From NCBI GenBank assembly GCA_029289015.1, contig JARFUL010000205.1:1-21244 (forward strand): a DNA stretch of 21,244 bases, written 5' to 3'. Positions 1-7,087 of this stretch are shown here, in pieces (positions within the stretch are counted from its first letter, which is position 1; every line of letters begins with the position of its first letter). Source of the stretch: Syntrophobacteria bacterium (GTDB lineage: Bacteria > Desulfobacterota > Syntrophobacteria > JARFUL01). The notes under the pieces are model-generated. The model searched no databases, was not told the DNA's origin, and worked only from the letters and a program-made list of their open reading frames with translations. Position numbers and translations under genes: made by a program.

Positions 1-190
1 CATGTCCATTAAGGCGGCGGTGGAGGGCACCGCGCGCAACCCCGAGGCCTCTGGTAAGATCCTGGTCAACATGATGGTGGGTCTCGCGCTGATCGAGTCG
101 CTGTGTATTTACACGCTGGTCATCTGCCTGATCATCATCTACGCGAACCCCGGCTCCGCCCAGGTTGCCAAGCTTCTGGGGCTCAGCTAA
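1..190 (+). CDS. atpE: ATP synthase F0 subunit c, C-terminal part (5' end outside window)
   Basis: This is the end of the c-ring subunit of the membrane F0 rotor of ATP synthase. Visible are the polar-loop motif (EGTARNPEA) and the second transmembrane helix with the ion-carrying glutamate in [10 protein letters not shown], ending in IIYANPG. Subunit c is normally about 80-90 residues. Only about 62 remain here, and the first helix, including the true start, lies left of the window; the in-frame ATG at base 2 is an internal Met. The E-S-x-x-x-Y pattern after the glutamate occurs in both proton- and sodium-type rings, and the deciding first helix is missing, so ion specificity cannot be called. 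The stop is followed by a strong GC hairpin and then rex. Confidence 0.93.
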   Translation, partial: MSIKAAVEGTARNPEASGKILVNMMVGLALIESLCIYTLVICLIIIYANPGSAQVAKLLGLS

Positions 191-204
191 CTAATGCTCA
201 ACCC

Positions 205-235
205 GGTCCGGGGCGGCTGCTCTCCGCCCCGGGCC
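205..235 (+). terminator. GC-rich hairpin after atpE
   Basis: A 12-bp stem (205-216 pairing with 224-235, one G-T wobble) closes a 7-base loop, 14 bases after the atpE stop. No T-run follows, so this is a terminator-like or 3'-end-protecting hairpin rather than a classical intrinsic terminator. Its position suggests it separates ATP synthase transcripts from rex. Confidence 0.55.
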
Positions 236-281
236 ATTACTCAATGAAAATTTAACAGTTCCCTCAAATGGTGAAGATGTC

Positions 282-917
282 ATGAAGTTTGCCAAGATAC
301 CCATGGCCACGATAAACAGGCTCTCCGTCTACTCAAGGACCCTGGAGGAGCTCCTTGAGAACGAGGTGGAGGTCATCTCCTCGGAGAAGCTGGCCAAGCT
401 CTGCGGGGTGAACCCCGCGCAGATACGCAAGGATCTTGCCTACTTCGGAGAGTTCGGCGTCAGGGGAGTGGGCTACCGGGTAAAGGACCTCATGCTCCAG
501 ATCAAGGAGATCCTCGGGCTCAACAAGACCTGGAACCTCGGTTTGGTGGGGGTGGGCAACCTGGGCTCCGCCCTGATCCGGCACGCAAACTTCATGAAGC
601 AGGGCTACCAGTTCGTGGCCGCGCTCGACGTGAACCCCCAGAAGATAGGAACCACGCTGCCCAACGGTCTCGTGATCGACGACTTCAAGGACTTCGAGAG
701 GGTGGTCAAGGAGCGCGACGTGCACATAGGCGTGGTCGCGACCCCGGCTTCCGCCGCGCAGACCGTGGCCAACCAGCTCATAATTGCCGGGATAAACGGC
801 ATCCTCAACTTCGCGCCGGTGCAGCTCCAGGTGCCCGAGTGCTGCCGGGTGGAGAACGTGGACTTCACCATCAAGCTCGACAACCTGGCCTACCACCTCT
901 CCACAAGCGAAGACTAG
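282..917 (+). CDS. rex: Redox-sensing transcriptional repressor Rex
   Basis: Rex is a cytoplasmic dimeric repressor that senses the NADH/NAD+ ratio and controls fermentation, respiration and energy genes. The 211 residues match the usual family length. Residues 1-80 form the winged-helix DNA-binding domain (KIPMATINRL at the start; VNPAQIRKDLAYFGEFG around 43-59, the recognition region). Residues 84-200 form the Rossmann NAD(H)-binding domain with GVGNLG at 90-95, and the C-terminal swap helix follows. The ATG at 282 is chosen because the family begins a few residues before KIP. The gene lies just downstream of atpE, fitting a role in energy control, although the hairpin at 205-235 suggests its own transcript. 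It is followed by an intrinsic terminator at 946-972. Confidence 0.95.
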   Translation: MKFAKIPMATINRLSVYSRTLEELLENEVEVISSEKLAKLCGVNPAQIRKDLAYFGEFGVRGVGYRVKDLMLQIKEILGLNKTWNLGLVGVGNLGSALIRHANFMKQGYQFVAALDVNPQKIGTTLPNGLVIDDFKDFERVVKERDVHIGVVATPASAAQTVANQLIIAGINGILNFAPVQLQVPECCRVENVDFTIKLDNLAYHLSTSED

Positions 918-945
918 CCCTTCCCCCCGAATGCGGGCAGCCAGG

Positions 946-972
946 CGCCCCCTTCGTGCGGGGTGTTTTTTT
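946..972 (+). terminator. Intrinsic terminator of rex
   Basis: A 6-bp GC stem (946-951 with 960-965, including one G-T pair) has an 8-base loop and is followed directly by seven T residues (966-972). It sits 28 bases after the rex stop. Confidence 0.8.
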
Positions 973-1125
973 GTCCGCCCATTCCTCGCGGGTCTTTCCA
1001 TAAACGCGGGGGCAAATCCGGGCTTTAGTCCACGCCTGTGGGGGCTCATTCCATAAAATATTAATGATAAAGCCATGTTATAGCGTTAAGGCCCCTGCCG
1101 GACCACCCCCGGTTAGAGTCTTGCC

Positions 1126-1154
1126 TTGAAAAATCGATTGAGACGTCCTAGAAT
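1126..1154 (+). promoter_or_regulatory. Sigma-70-like promoter for the coiled-coil gene
   Basis: TTGAAA (1126-1131) and TAGAAT (1149-1154) are separated by exactly 17 bases. This is a near-consensus pair, with transcription expected to start near 1161, about 30 bases before the ATG at 1190. The upstream stretch 1050-1085 is AT-rich compared with the surrounding DNA. Confidence 0.6.
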
Positions 1155-1189
1155 CTTAGACCTGGCAGCCACTTTCGAGGTCTTGAGCC

Positions 1190-1693
1190 ATGAGTATGCA
1201 GCGGACTTTATTGTTGGTCGCCGCGGTCTGGGCCCTGATCCTTGCCCCGGCCCGGGGGCTCCCGTTTGAGCGCGCGGGCGGTGCGGATGCCCGTATCCAG
1301 AACCTGGAGCAGGAGGTCGCGTCCCTGAAGCAGAGGCTCATGGAGATTGAGGCCGAAAACTTGAGGCTCAAGGAGAAGGCTGTCAGGACATTGGCGCTCT
1401 ATACCAGGGCTGACCGTAAGCTCATGGCTATCAGGGGCGATAGGAGCGAAGGCCTGAAGGCCGTGCAGCGCGAGTACAGGAAGCTGAAACAGGTCCAGAA
1501 TGAGCTTCAGGCCGTGGTGAAGGAGGTGCAGCAGCTCACCGGAAAGAAGGGGGCCTACCGTGCCCAGGTCCTGTCCAAAGACAGCTCACTCAAGTGGTTC
1601 CTCGCGGGTGCGGGGGTCTTTTTCCTGGGGATCGTTGTGGGCCGATTTTCAGTGAAGGCGTCCAGGAGGTACCGGTCCAGCCTGGAAATCTAG
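1190..1693 (+). CDS. Exported coiled-coil protein with C-terminal membrane anchor
   Basis: The 167-residue protein has a cleavable-looking signal sequence (1-23, hydrophobic core LLLVAAVWALILA), a long charged heptad-like helix (about 34-118, rich in Leu, Glu, Lys and Arg), and a C-terminal transmembrane segment (136-153, WFLAGAGVFFLGIVVGRF) followed by a basic tail. This predicts a periplasmic coiled coil tethered to the inner membrane. The end resembles the coiled-coil plus transmembrane part of the YgiM-type SH3-domain proteins (TIGR04211), but no SH3 domain precedes it. The start is supported by GAGGT eight bases upstream and by the promoter at 1126-1154. No specific function is recognised. 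Confidence 0.75.
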   Translation: MSMQRTLLLVAAVWALILAPARGLPFERAGGADARIQNLEQEVASLKQRLMEIEAENLRLKEKAVRTLALYTRADRKLMAIRGDRSEGLKAVQREYRKLKQVQNELQAVVKEVQQLTGKKGAYRAQVLSKDSSLKWFLAGAGVFFLGIVVGRFSVKASRRYRSSLEI

Positions 1694-1764
1694 GCCGCGC
1701 GCGAAAAGCCGGTCTTAAAATCCCACGCGGCTCTCTTGAACCTAACCCTGATAAGATTTCCATA

Positions 1765-2241
1765 GTGCCGAGAACAGCCATACAGGGCCGTGAGGTATAC
1801 TACGCGCATGAGGGCGAAGGCCCGGCGGGGCTGGGGCTCATATCCACCGGGGCCAGGCTCAAGGTGGGCCCGGACCTGTTCGACGGCCTGAAAAACGACT
1901 TTGAGAAGGCCCTCGATGTCCTGGCCTCATACTTTCCCTCTCAGGAGAGCCCCCCCTTCCGGGACCTGTCCCCGGACACGGTGAGAAACATATTCTTCGC
2001 GTGCCACACCTTCGACCGCATGGCCGACCTGGGCCAAATTGAGGTTCCCGCGCTGGTGGTCTCGGGTGAAAAAGACGAACTTACCCCCTTGAAATTCGCC
2101 CGCTATCTGGCGGAAAATATAAAAGATGCAACTCTTGTCGTGCTTGAAGGAGCGGCCCACAATCTGCCCAGGGAGAGAGCCGAAGAGGTGGGCGAGGCTG
2201 TCCGGTCCTTTGCAGGTGGGTTGTTTGGAGCAGGTTATTGA
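1765..2241 (+). pseudogene. Alpha/beta hydrolase remnant with internal in-frame deletion
   Basis: The reading frame from GTG at 1765 gives 158 residues, against about 260-280 for the family. The first residues (VPRTAIQGREVYYAHEGEGP) are a typical hydrolase opening, which should continue into the HG oxyanion strand. The sequence instead jumps to LISTGARLKVGPDLF, normally found just after the nucleophile-elbow helix. It then runs to a normal C-terminus with the acid loop (VSGEKDELTP) and the catalytic-His loop (GAAHNLPRERAEE). About 100 residues, including the GxSxG serine, are absent, yet the frame stays open. The product should lack hydrolase activity. Alternatives are an assembly deletion or a repurposed small protein. 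It ends 18 bases before the phosphofructokinase start. Confidence 0.7.
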
Positions 2242-2247
2242 GGGCCC

Positions 2248-2254
2248 AGGAGGT
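2248..2254 (+). promoter_or_regulatory. Ribosome binding site fixing the GTG start at 2260
   Basis: AGGAGGT lies five bases before GTG at 2260. The nearby ATG at 2258 is followed at once by a stop codon, so the GTG is the supported start of the phosphofructokinase. Confidence 0.8.
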
Positions 2255-2259
2255 ATGAT

Positions 2260-3591
2260 GTGAGCCATCACGAATTGACCGCTGAAGAGACCGTTGTGGA
2301 GAACCTGGGAGTCCGCAAGATCGACTCGCCCCTCGCGGGGAGGATGGCGGCCCAGAAGGTGGAGCGGAGATTCTTGTCCGACGACGATCGGGTTCTCGTG
2401 AACCCGTTGATCACCGGCGACAACCCCATTTCCAAAATCTCCTTCGAGCGCGCGGGGCCAAGGAGAGAGATCTACTTCGACCCCTCGAAGGTCAAGGCCG
2501 CGATAGTCACCTGCGGGGGGCTCTGCCCGGGCATAAACTCCGTGGTGCGCGCGGTGGTCCTGGAGCTGCACTACATATACGGGGTGAGAAACATAGTGGG
2601 CGCGAGGTTCGGGTTCCAGGGGTTCATACCCGATTACGGCCATCCCTTTGTTGATCTCGACGCCTCGTTCATAGCGGGCACCCACGGCCGGGGCGGGTCG
2701 CTCCTGGGCATATCCCGCGGCCACCAGGACCCCACCCGCATTGTGGACACCCTCGAGATGATGAACATCAACATCCTCTTCACCATCGGCGGCGACGGCA
2801 CCATGCGGGGGGCCCTGGCCATAAAGAAGGAGCTCGACAATAGAGGGCTCAAGCTCGCGGTGGTGGGGATACCCAAGACCATAGACAACGACATAAGGTT
2901 CGCGCAGTCCACCTTCGGGTTCGCCACCGCGGTGGAAGCCGCGGCCAAGGTGATCCACGGCGCGCACAACGAGGCCATAAGCGCGGAAGGGGGCATCGGG
3001 CTGGTAAAGCTCATGGGCAGGCACTCCGGGTTCGTGGCCGCGACCGCGACCCTGGCGCACCCGGACGTGAACTTCTGCCTCATCCCAGAGGCCGACTTCG
3101 ACATGGAGGGGGAGCACGGGTTTCTCAATGCCCTGGAAAAGAGGATCATGGAGAGGGACCACGCGGTAATCGTGGTGGCCGAGGGCGCGGGCCAGAAGTA
3201 TTTCGAGGACCAGCACTACGGCCTGGACGCGTCGGGCAACATACGGCTGGGGGACATAGGGATCTTTCTCAAGGAGAAGATCGAGGGCCACTTCGCGAAA
3301 CAGGATATCCCCATAGATCTCAAGTACATCGACCCCAGCTACACCATCCGCTCCCTGCCGGCCAACGCGACGGACAGGATCTACTGCAGCTTCCTCGGCC
3401 AGCAGGCCGCACACGCGGCCATGGCCGGAAAGACCGGGATAATGGTCACCATGTGGCACGACCAGATGGTCTACGTGCCCATGAAGCTCTCCGCGAGGAA
3501 GAGGAGGCAGGTGGACACCAGGGGCAGGCTCTGGCACGCGGTGCTGGAGACCACCGGCCAGATGACCATGATCAACCCGGGGGCCGGGTAG
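2260..3591 (+). CDS. pfkA: ATP-dependent 6-phosphofructokinase, group II (plant/trypanosome-like)
   Basis: The enzyme phosphorylates fructose 6-phosphate to fructose 1,6-bisphosphate in glycolysis. The 443-residue protein has an N-terminal extension of about 75 residues before the first nucleotide-fold strand, as in the long group II enzymes. Key motifs are GGLCPG (86-91), GGDGT (177-181), PKTIDND (205-211) and MGRHSGF further on. Donor choice in this family is read from two positions: Gly in GGDG marks ATP users (PPi enzymes have Asp), while Lys in PKTIDND is typical of PPi enzymes but also of ATP-using plant and trypanosomatid forms. The Gly/Lys combination here therefore favours ATP. It starts at GTG with a strong Shine-Dalgarno sequence. 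It follows the hydrolase remnant closely, and a flavin oxidoreductase lies 62 bases downstream. Confidence 0.9.
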   Translation: MSHHELTAEETVVENLGVRKIDSPLAGRMAAQKVERRFLSDDDRVLVNPLITGDNPISKISFERAGPRREIYFDPSKVKAAIVTCGGLCPGINSVVRAVVLELHYIYGVRNIVGARFGFQGFIPDYGHPFVDLDASFIAGTHGRGGSLLGISRGHQDPTRIVDTLEMMNINILFTIGGDGTMRGALAIKKELDNRGLKLAVVGIPKTIDNDIRFAQSTFGFATAVEAAAKVIHGAHNEAISAEGGIGLVKLMGRHSGFVAATATLAHPDVNFCLIPEADFDMEGEHGFLNALEKRIMERDHAVIVVAEGAGQKYFEDQHYGLDASGNIRLGDIGIFLKEKIEGHFAKQDIPIDLKYIDPSYTIRSLPANATDRIYCSFLGQQAAHAAMAGKTGIMVTMWHDQMVYVPMKLSARKRRQVDTRGRLWHAVLETTGQMTMINPGAG

Positions 3592-3653
3592 GCCGCGCGG
3601 CCAGCCCGGTCCGCAACAGTTTCCCCGCGCCATCATACCCGGAAGGAGGAGAG

Positions 3654-4394
3654 ATGAGCGATCCCTCAAGACCCTATGCCAGGGGGCTGGCGTTCAGGTG
3701 CCTTTCAGAGACCAAATACCATCCCGGCATGGGCATAAAGGACGACCTGGGGAGTCTTCCCCACCCGGACATGTTCAAGATGTACCCGGGCAAGAGGTTT
3801 CCCCTTCCAAAGCCAAAGGCAGAGGGGCGGGGCCTCTTCTTGGCGCTCGAGCAAAGGAGGTCCAAGCGCAGGTACACCTCCGGCACGCTGAGCCTGGAAA
3901 ACCTCGGCGCGCTCTGCTATGCGACCCAGGGGGTCACCGGCCAGTCCGGCCCCTTTGTCCTTCGCACCGCGCCCTCTGCGGGCGCGCTCTATCCCTTTGA
4001 GACCTACGTCTTCGTAACGGACGTAAAAGCCCTCGATCAGGGGCTCTACCACCTGGACGTGAGGGAGTTCGCGCTGGTGATGCTCCAGGAGGGGGACCTG
4101 TCAAACGACCTCTACAGGGGCTGCCTGAACCAGGCCATGGCCAAGAAGGCCCAGGCGACCTTCGTGTGGACCCACGTGCTTCTCAGGTGCGCGGCCAAGT
4201 ACCGGAACCGCGCGCTCAGGTATATCTTCCTGGACCTGGGCCACGTGTGCCAGAACCTGACCCTGGCCGCGGCCGCGCTCGACCTGGGGTGCTGCCCCAT
4301 CGGCGCGTTCTTAGACGACGAGCTCAACAAGCTCATCGGGGTGGACGGGGTGGACGAGTCCGTGGTCTACCTTGCCACCGTGGGCCTCCTGTAA
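3654..4394 (+). CDS. SagB/ThcOx-type nitroreductase-family dehydrogenase
   Basis: This 246-residue protein belongs to the FMN-dependent nitroreductase superfamily, SagB-type branch. Signature regions are ERRSKRRYT (66-75), a helix preparing the flavin site (LGALCYATQGV), RTAPSAGALYPFETYVFV (104-121, the classic SagB APSAGA block), and near the end LDLGCCPIGAF. In toxin clusters SagB oxidises azolines to azoles. No precursor peptide, cyclodehydratase (YcaO) or export gene is seen here, so it is a stand-alone member whose substrate is unknown. The ATG at 3654 is chosen because GGAGGAG sits just upstream; an in-frame opening further left overlaps the kinase gene and lacks family similarity. Confidence 0.87.
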   Translation: MSDPSRPYARGLAFRCLSETKYHPGMGIKDDLGSLPHPDMFKMYPGKRFPLPKPKAEGRGLFLALEQRRSKRRYTSGTLSLENLGALCYATQGVTGQSGPFVLRTAPSAGALYPFETYVFVTDVKALDQGLYHLDVREFALVMLQEGDLSNDLYRGCLNQAMAKKAQATFVWTHVLLRCAAKYRNRALRYIFLDLGHVCQNLTLAAAALDLGCCPIGAFLDDELNKLIGVDGVDESVVYLATVGLL

Positions 4395-4509
4395 AAATAC
4401 TAACATCGGCAAAGGCACGGGGCCTCCGTCCTCCCTCTTTTATTGGCTTTTGCAAGGGGGACATGCCGGGATCGCGGCGCGGGGTTTAATGCCCCGGTGA
4501 AATCTCTCC

Positions 4510-4532
4510 GTAGCGCGGGGTTTTACACCACG
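4510..4532 (+). repeat. REP-like palindrome A (GTAG head)
   Basis: GTAG followed by an imperfect stem-loop (GCG, GGT paired with ACC, CGC around a TTTAC loop). Its first seven bases (GTAGCGC) and central TTTA match unit B at 4714, and about 16 of 23 positions agree. It faces unit D (4674-4698) in opposite orientation, which is the layout of a REPIN (paired REP units). Confidence 0.5.
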
Positions 4533-4534
4533 CC

Positions 4535-4576
4535 GTGCCATCGGCACCTTTCTGGCTTCCGCCTTGCGGCGGAAGC
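4535..4576 (+). repeat. Two-hairpin element, copy 1
   Basis: The first hairpin is GTGCC-ATC-GGCAC (4535-4547). A 7-base pyrimidine-rich linker ending in G (CTTTCTG, 4548-4554) follows. The second hairpin is a perfect 9-bp stem (4555-4563 with 4568-4576) around TTGC, followed by GGG. The same plan, with different bases in the stems, recurs at 7088-7130 and 20415-20454. Confidence 0.6.
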
Positions 4577-4626
4577 GGGTTCGTGGAAATCTACGATATT
4601 TCAGGATACATACTCCCGACCCCCAC

Positions 4627-4655
4627 CCGTCCGAGCCCGAAAGGGCGAGGATCGG
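4627..4655 (+). repeat. GNRA-capped hairpin with tandem G-A internal loop
   Basis: CCG-TCC-GA-GCCC-GAAA-GGGC-GA-GGA-t-CGG folds into a hairpin with a GAAA tetraloop, an apical 4-bp stem, a symmetric GA/GA internal loop typical of sheared pairs, and two further 3-bp stems with one bulged T. The features are RNA-like, but transcription is not shown. Confidence 0.4.
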
Positions 4656-4659
4656 AAAA

Positions 4660-4698
4660 GGGGCAATGCCCCTGGCGGCATATAAAATGCCGCCCTAC
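4660..4698 (-). repeat. REP-like palindrome D (reverse orientation) with preceding small hairpin
   Basis: GGCGGCAT (4674-4681) pairs perfectly with ATGCCGCC (4687-4694), followed by CTAC; read on the minus strand this is GTAG plus an 8-bp stem. On its left sits GGGGC-AAT-GCCCC (4660-4672). Unit D and unit B (4714) have their AATGTAG heads facing each other 15 bases apart. Confidence 0.55.
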
Positions 4699-4713
4699 AT
4701 TTCTGTCATTAAT

Positions 4714-4742
4714 GTAGCGCAGGACTTTAGTCCTGCTTTTTT
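4714..4742 (+). terminator. REP-like palindrome B doubling as intrinsic terminator
   Basis: GTAG (4714-4717) precedes a perfect 8-bp stem (4719-4726 with 4729-4736) with a TT loop, immediately followed by six T residues (4737-4742). By shape it is both a GTAG-type REP unit and a good rho-independent terminator for plus-strand transcripts arriving from the SagB-like gene. Unit C (4764-4790) is its inverted partner. Confidence 0.6.
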
Positions 4743-4763
4743 CGCGTCTTTGAGTGCCTGAAG

Positions 4764-4790
4764 GAGCAGGTCTTCAGCCCCTGCGCTGCT
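4764..4790 (-). repeat. REP-like palindrome C, inverted partner of B
   Basis: On the minus strand this reads GCAG CGCAGG...CCTGC, an imperfect inverted copy of unit B; the CGCAGG core is identical. The unit reaches into the first two bases of the stop codon of the convergent MFS gene (4789-4791). Confidence 0.5.
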
Positions 4791-6006
4791 ATTTTATGGA
4801 GTTTATGGGGGATGCGGGCAGTTCGTCGCGGGGCTCCACCAGCCCCCTGGTGAGGTGGGAGAATAAAAGCCCGGTGAGAGCCAAAAGGCCCATCACAGGG
4901 TATACCCCGTTCAGGGTTATAAGGTCCGCCAGCGCGCCGGAGCCGGTGATGCCTATCAAAAAGCCCAGATCGAAGATCATGGTATACATGGCCATGAGCG
5001 CGGGCATCTCACCCTCTCCCACCGCCTGCTGCGCGGCCAGAGAGTTGAGCGCGGGATACATCAGGGATATGCCGAGCCCCATGAGCAGCGCGGTCATAAA
5101 ATAGATAGGCCTAAAATGGATGAAAGGCATGAGAAAGAGGGCCGAGGCTTCGCAGATGAAGCACCACTTCACGAAGTTTATCTTCGCGCTCCTGTCCACC
5201 CTGTGGCCCAGAAAGACCCGGATCACCACCGCGAGGCCCGAGCACACGAAGATGAACGGCCCCACGGTCAGCCCCTTGTGCTTTGTGTGGAGCGCGACGA
5301 AGTAGAAGACCGCGGCAACGCCGAACACGAAGAGCAAAGTCACACCCAGAAGGGACGCAAACCCGGGCCTCCTGAGGAGCCGGAGGTAGGAGACCCTGCT
5401 CCTGTCCGTCTGCATGTAGACCCTGTGGTCCCAGAAACCCTTGGGGATGAAGGCAAAAAGCGCCAAAAGGAGCGCGAACGCGGCAAAGTTGTAGAGCGCG
5501 CCGAACCCGAAGGACTTTACCAGCCACTCCCCCAGAGCGGGGGAGGTGGCCACCGCGGCCTGGATGGTGGCCCCGATGACGCCGAAGACCTCGCCCCTCC
5601 TGCCCGGCGGCGCGAGCCTGGCCACCGCGCTGAAGTACGCGGCTATGAACGCGGAGAACCCCATGCCGTGGACAAGGCGGACCAGGTAGAGCCACCCGGA
5701 GATCCTCGTAATAAAATGATACAGAAGCGTGGAGACCAGGCAGAGTGCGACCCCGAAGAGCATTACCCTCCTCTCCCCGAGCCGCGCGGTGACCAGGCCG
5801 AAGAGCGGCCTGGTGAGGACCGTGGAGACCACGAAGACGCCCATTATCAGGCCCACCTGGGTGTTGGACGCGCCCATTTCCTCGAGCGCGAGGGGATAGA
5901 GGTAGAAGAGCGCCAGGTTGGCGAAGATGCAAAAGAGGAGGATGTTCAGCGCGGCGAACCAGCCGGAGAAGATGAGCTTTTCGTTGCGTTCCTTCTCGAA
6001 ATCCAT
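4789..6006 (-). CDS. Major facilitator superfamily transporter
   Basis: This 405-residue inner-membrane protein has about twelve hydrophobic helices. The motif-A-like loop between helices 2 and 3 is RPLFGLVTARLGERRVM, and a charged central loop (about 200-225, ending DRSRVSYLRLLRR) separates the two six-helix halves. The substrate cannot be inferred. The start is the ATG at 6006 (MDFEKERNEK), one base after the stop of the radical SAM gene and behind a G-rich Shine-Dalgarno (AGGGGGCC); an in-frame ATG at 6102 would add an Arg/Pro-rich segment overlapping that gene and is unlikely. The tight spacing suggests translational coupling to the radical SAM gene. The 3' end runs into a REP-like unit. 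Confidence 0.85.
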   Translation of the reverse strand: MDFEKERNEKLIFSGWFAALNILLFCIFANLALFYLYPLALEEMGASNTQVGLIMGVFVVSTVLTRPLFGLVTARLGERRVMLFGVALCLVSTLLYHFITRISGWLYLVRLVHGMGFSAFIAAYFSAVARLAPPGRRGEVFGVIGATIQAAVATSPALGEWLVKSFGFGALYNFAAFALLLALFAFIPKGFWDHRVYMQTDRSRVSYLRLLRRPGFASLLGVTLLFVFGVAAVFYFVALHTKHKGLTVGPFIFVCSGLAVVIRVFLGHRVDRSAKINFVKWCFICEASALFLMPFIHFRPIYFMTALLMGLGISLMYPALNSLAAQQAVGEGEMPALMAMYTMIFDLGFLIGITGSGALADLITLNGVYPVMGLLALTGLLFSHLTRGLVEPRDELPASPINSIK

Positions 6007-6007
6007 G

Positions 6008-7006
6008 TCAGGCCCCCTGGCCCGCGGCGAGGAGGGAGCCCTGGACAACCCCGCGGGCTCTGAGGCCGCGGCGGAGCGCGTCCATGTTCTGCGCCTTTTC
6101 AAGAGCCCAGGCCGGGGCCAGGAGCTCCTCGGGGTGGGGGTCTCCGGTGAGCCGGTGGATCACCGTGTTGGGATCGAGGTGGCCCAGAAAGTCAACAGCC
6201 ATGTCCACGTAGGCCTCCCTCGTCAGGGGGGAGTACTCACCCAGCTCGTACATCTTTGCGAGCCTGGTTCCCCGGATCACGTAAAGCAGATGAATCTTCA
6301 CCCCGAACATCCCCAACCGGTTGAGGAGGAGCGCGCTCTCGCGGGTCTGGGCCATGCCCTCCCCGGGAAGCCCCAGGATAACGTGGGCCACCACCGGTAT
6401 TTGAAAGTCCCGGGCCAAAACGCAGGCCTCCTCAAAGGCCTTAACAGTGTGACCCCGGTTTATGAGCCTAAGGGTCTCGTCGGACGCGGACTGAAGCCCC
6501 AGCTCCAGCCACACCAGCCGGTCCCCGGCAACGTCTCTTATGAGCCTGAGCACATCCCCGTCTATGCAGTCCGGCCTGGGGCCCACCGCGAGCCCCACCA
6601 TATCGTCGTGGCCCAGGGCCTCACGGTAGAGGGATTCGAGAACATCGAGTGGCGCGTAGGTGTTGGAAAAGGACTGGAAGTACGCGATGAACTTATGGGC
6701 CTTGAACCTCTTCGAGAGCCTCGCCCTGGACCCCTCGATCTGGTCCGAGATGCTGAGCCCCCGGGCCAGCGCGCCCGTGCCGGAGCCCCGCTCGTTGCAG
6801 TAGATGCACCCGCCTACCCCCCTGGTCCCGTCACGGTTGGGACAGGCGAGGCCCGCGTCCAGCGCGATCTTGTGGACCCTTTCGCCGAACCGGGCCTTTA
6901 AGAATTCACTCAGGCTGAAGTAGTCTCTCTCATTCACGAAGGTATTTATACCCAATACCCGGGAAAAAGCAAACCCAACGTTGGAAAATGGTCTGCGCGC
7001 CACCAT
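6008..7006 (-). CDS. Radical SAM protein, TIGR01212 family (YtqA/YhcC-like)
   Basis: This is a radical S-adenosylmethionine enzyme related to B. subtilis YtqA and E. coli YhcC; the reaction is not established. The iron-sulfur cysteines are in the family's unusual spacing, CPNRDGTRGVGGCIYC (C55, C67, C70 of the 332-residue form). Further family marks are the SAM-barrel strand FIAYFQSFSNTYAP, the segment VGPRPDCI and ELGLQSASDETL. The ATG at 7006 gives a 23-residue leader lacking family similarity, and no clear Shine-Dalgarno is seen. A GTG at 6937 (before NERDYFSLSEFL) would start close to where homologues begin and is a real alternative. It is followed by the MFS gene after one base and preceded by 342 bases of repeats. 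Confidence 0.88.
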   Translation of the reverse strand: MVARRPFSNVGFAFSRVLGINTFVNERDYFSLSEFLKARFGERVHKIALDAGLACPNRDGTRGVGGCIYCNERGSGTGALARGLSISDQIEGSRARLSKRFKAHKFIAYFQSFSNTYAPLDVLESLYREALGHDDMVGLAVGPRPDCIDGDVLRLIRDVAGDRLVWLELGLQSASDETLRLINRGHTVKAFEEACVLARDFQIPVVAHVILGLPGEGMAQTRESALLLNRLGMFGVKIHLLYVIRGTRLAKMYELGEYSPLTREAYVDMAVDFLGHLDPNTVIHRLTGDPHPEELLAPAWALEKAQNMDALRRGLRARGVVQGSLLAAGQGA

Positions 7007-7087
7007 AGGGCTGAGGGGAAAAAACCCGGATGGTCTCCGGCCGGGACGCGCAAGACTTTAAAGGCAAAAAGCCCTGGCACGAGGGGG

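Noticed and set aside
1..190. Sodium-type c-ring signature (E-S-x-x-x-Y)
   Set aside because: The residue two before the glutamate does not match the sodium type, and the first helix with the deciding Gln is outside the window.
241..258. Possible Rex operator upstream of rex (TTAACAG half-site)
   Set aside because: Only the right half resembles the Rex consensus; the left half matches at about three of seven positions, too weak to call autoregulation.
333..1076. Long open frames antisense to rex, and similar antisense frames under the kinase and glycan genes
   Set aside because: They are Gly/Pro/Arg/His-rich shadows typical of GC-rich coding DNA, show no family similarity and overlap well-supported genes.
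3654..4394. Thiazole/oxazole peptide (streptolysin-S-like) toxin cluster
   Set aside because: No cyclodehydratase, precursor peptide or ABC exporter is encoded nearby.
4395..4788. CRISPR array in the repeat-rich gap
   Set aside because: The palindromes alternate in orientation, differ in sequence and are irregularly spaced; there are no equal-length spacers and no cas genes.
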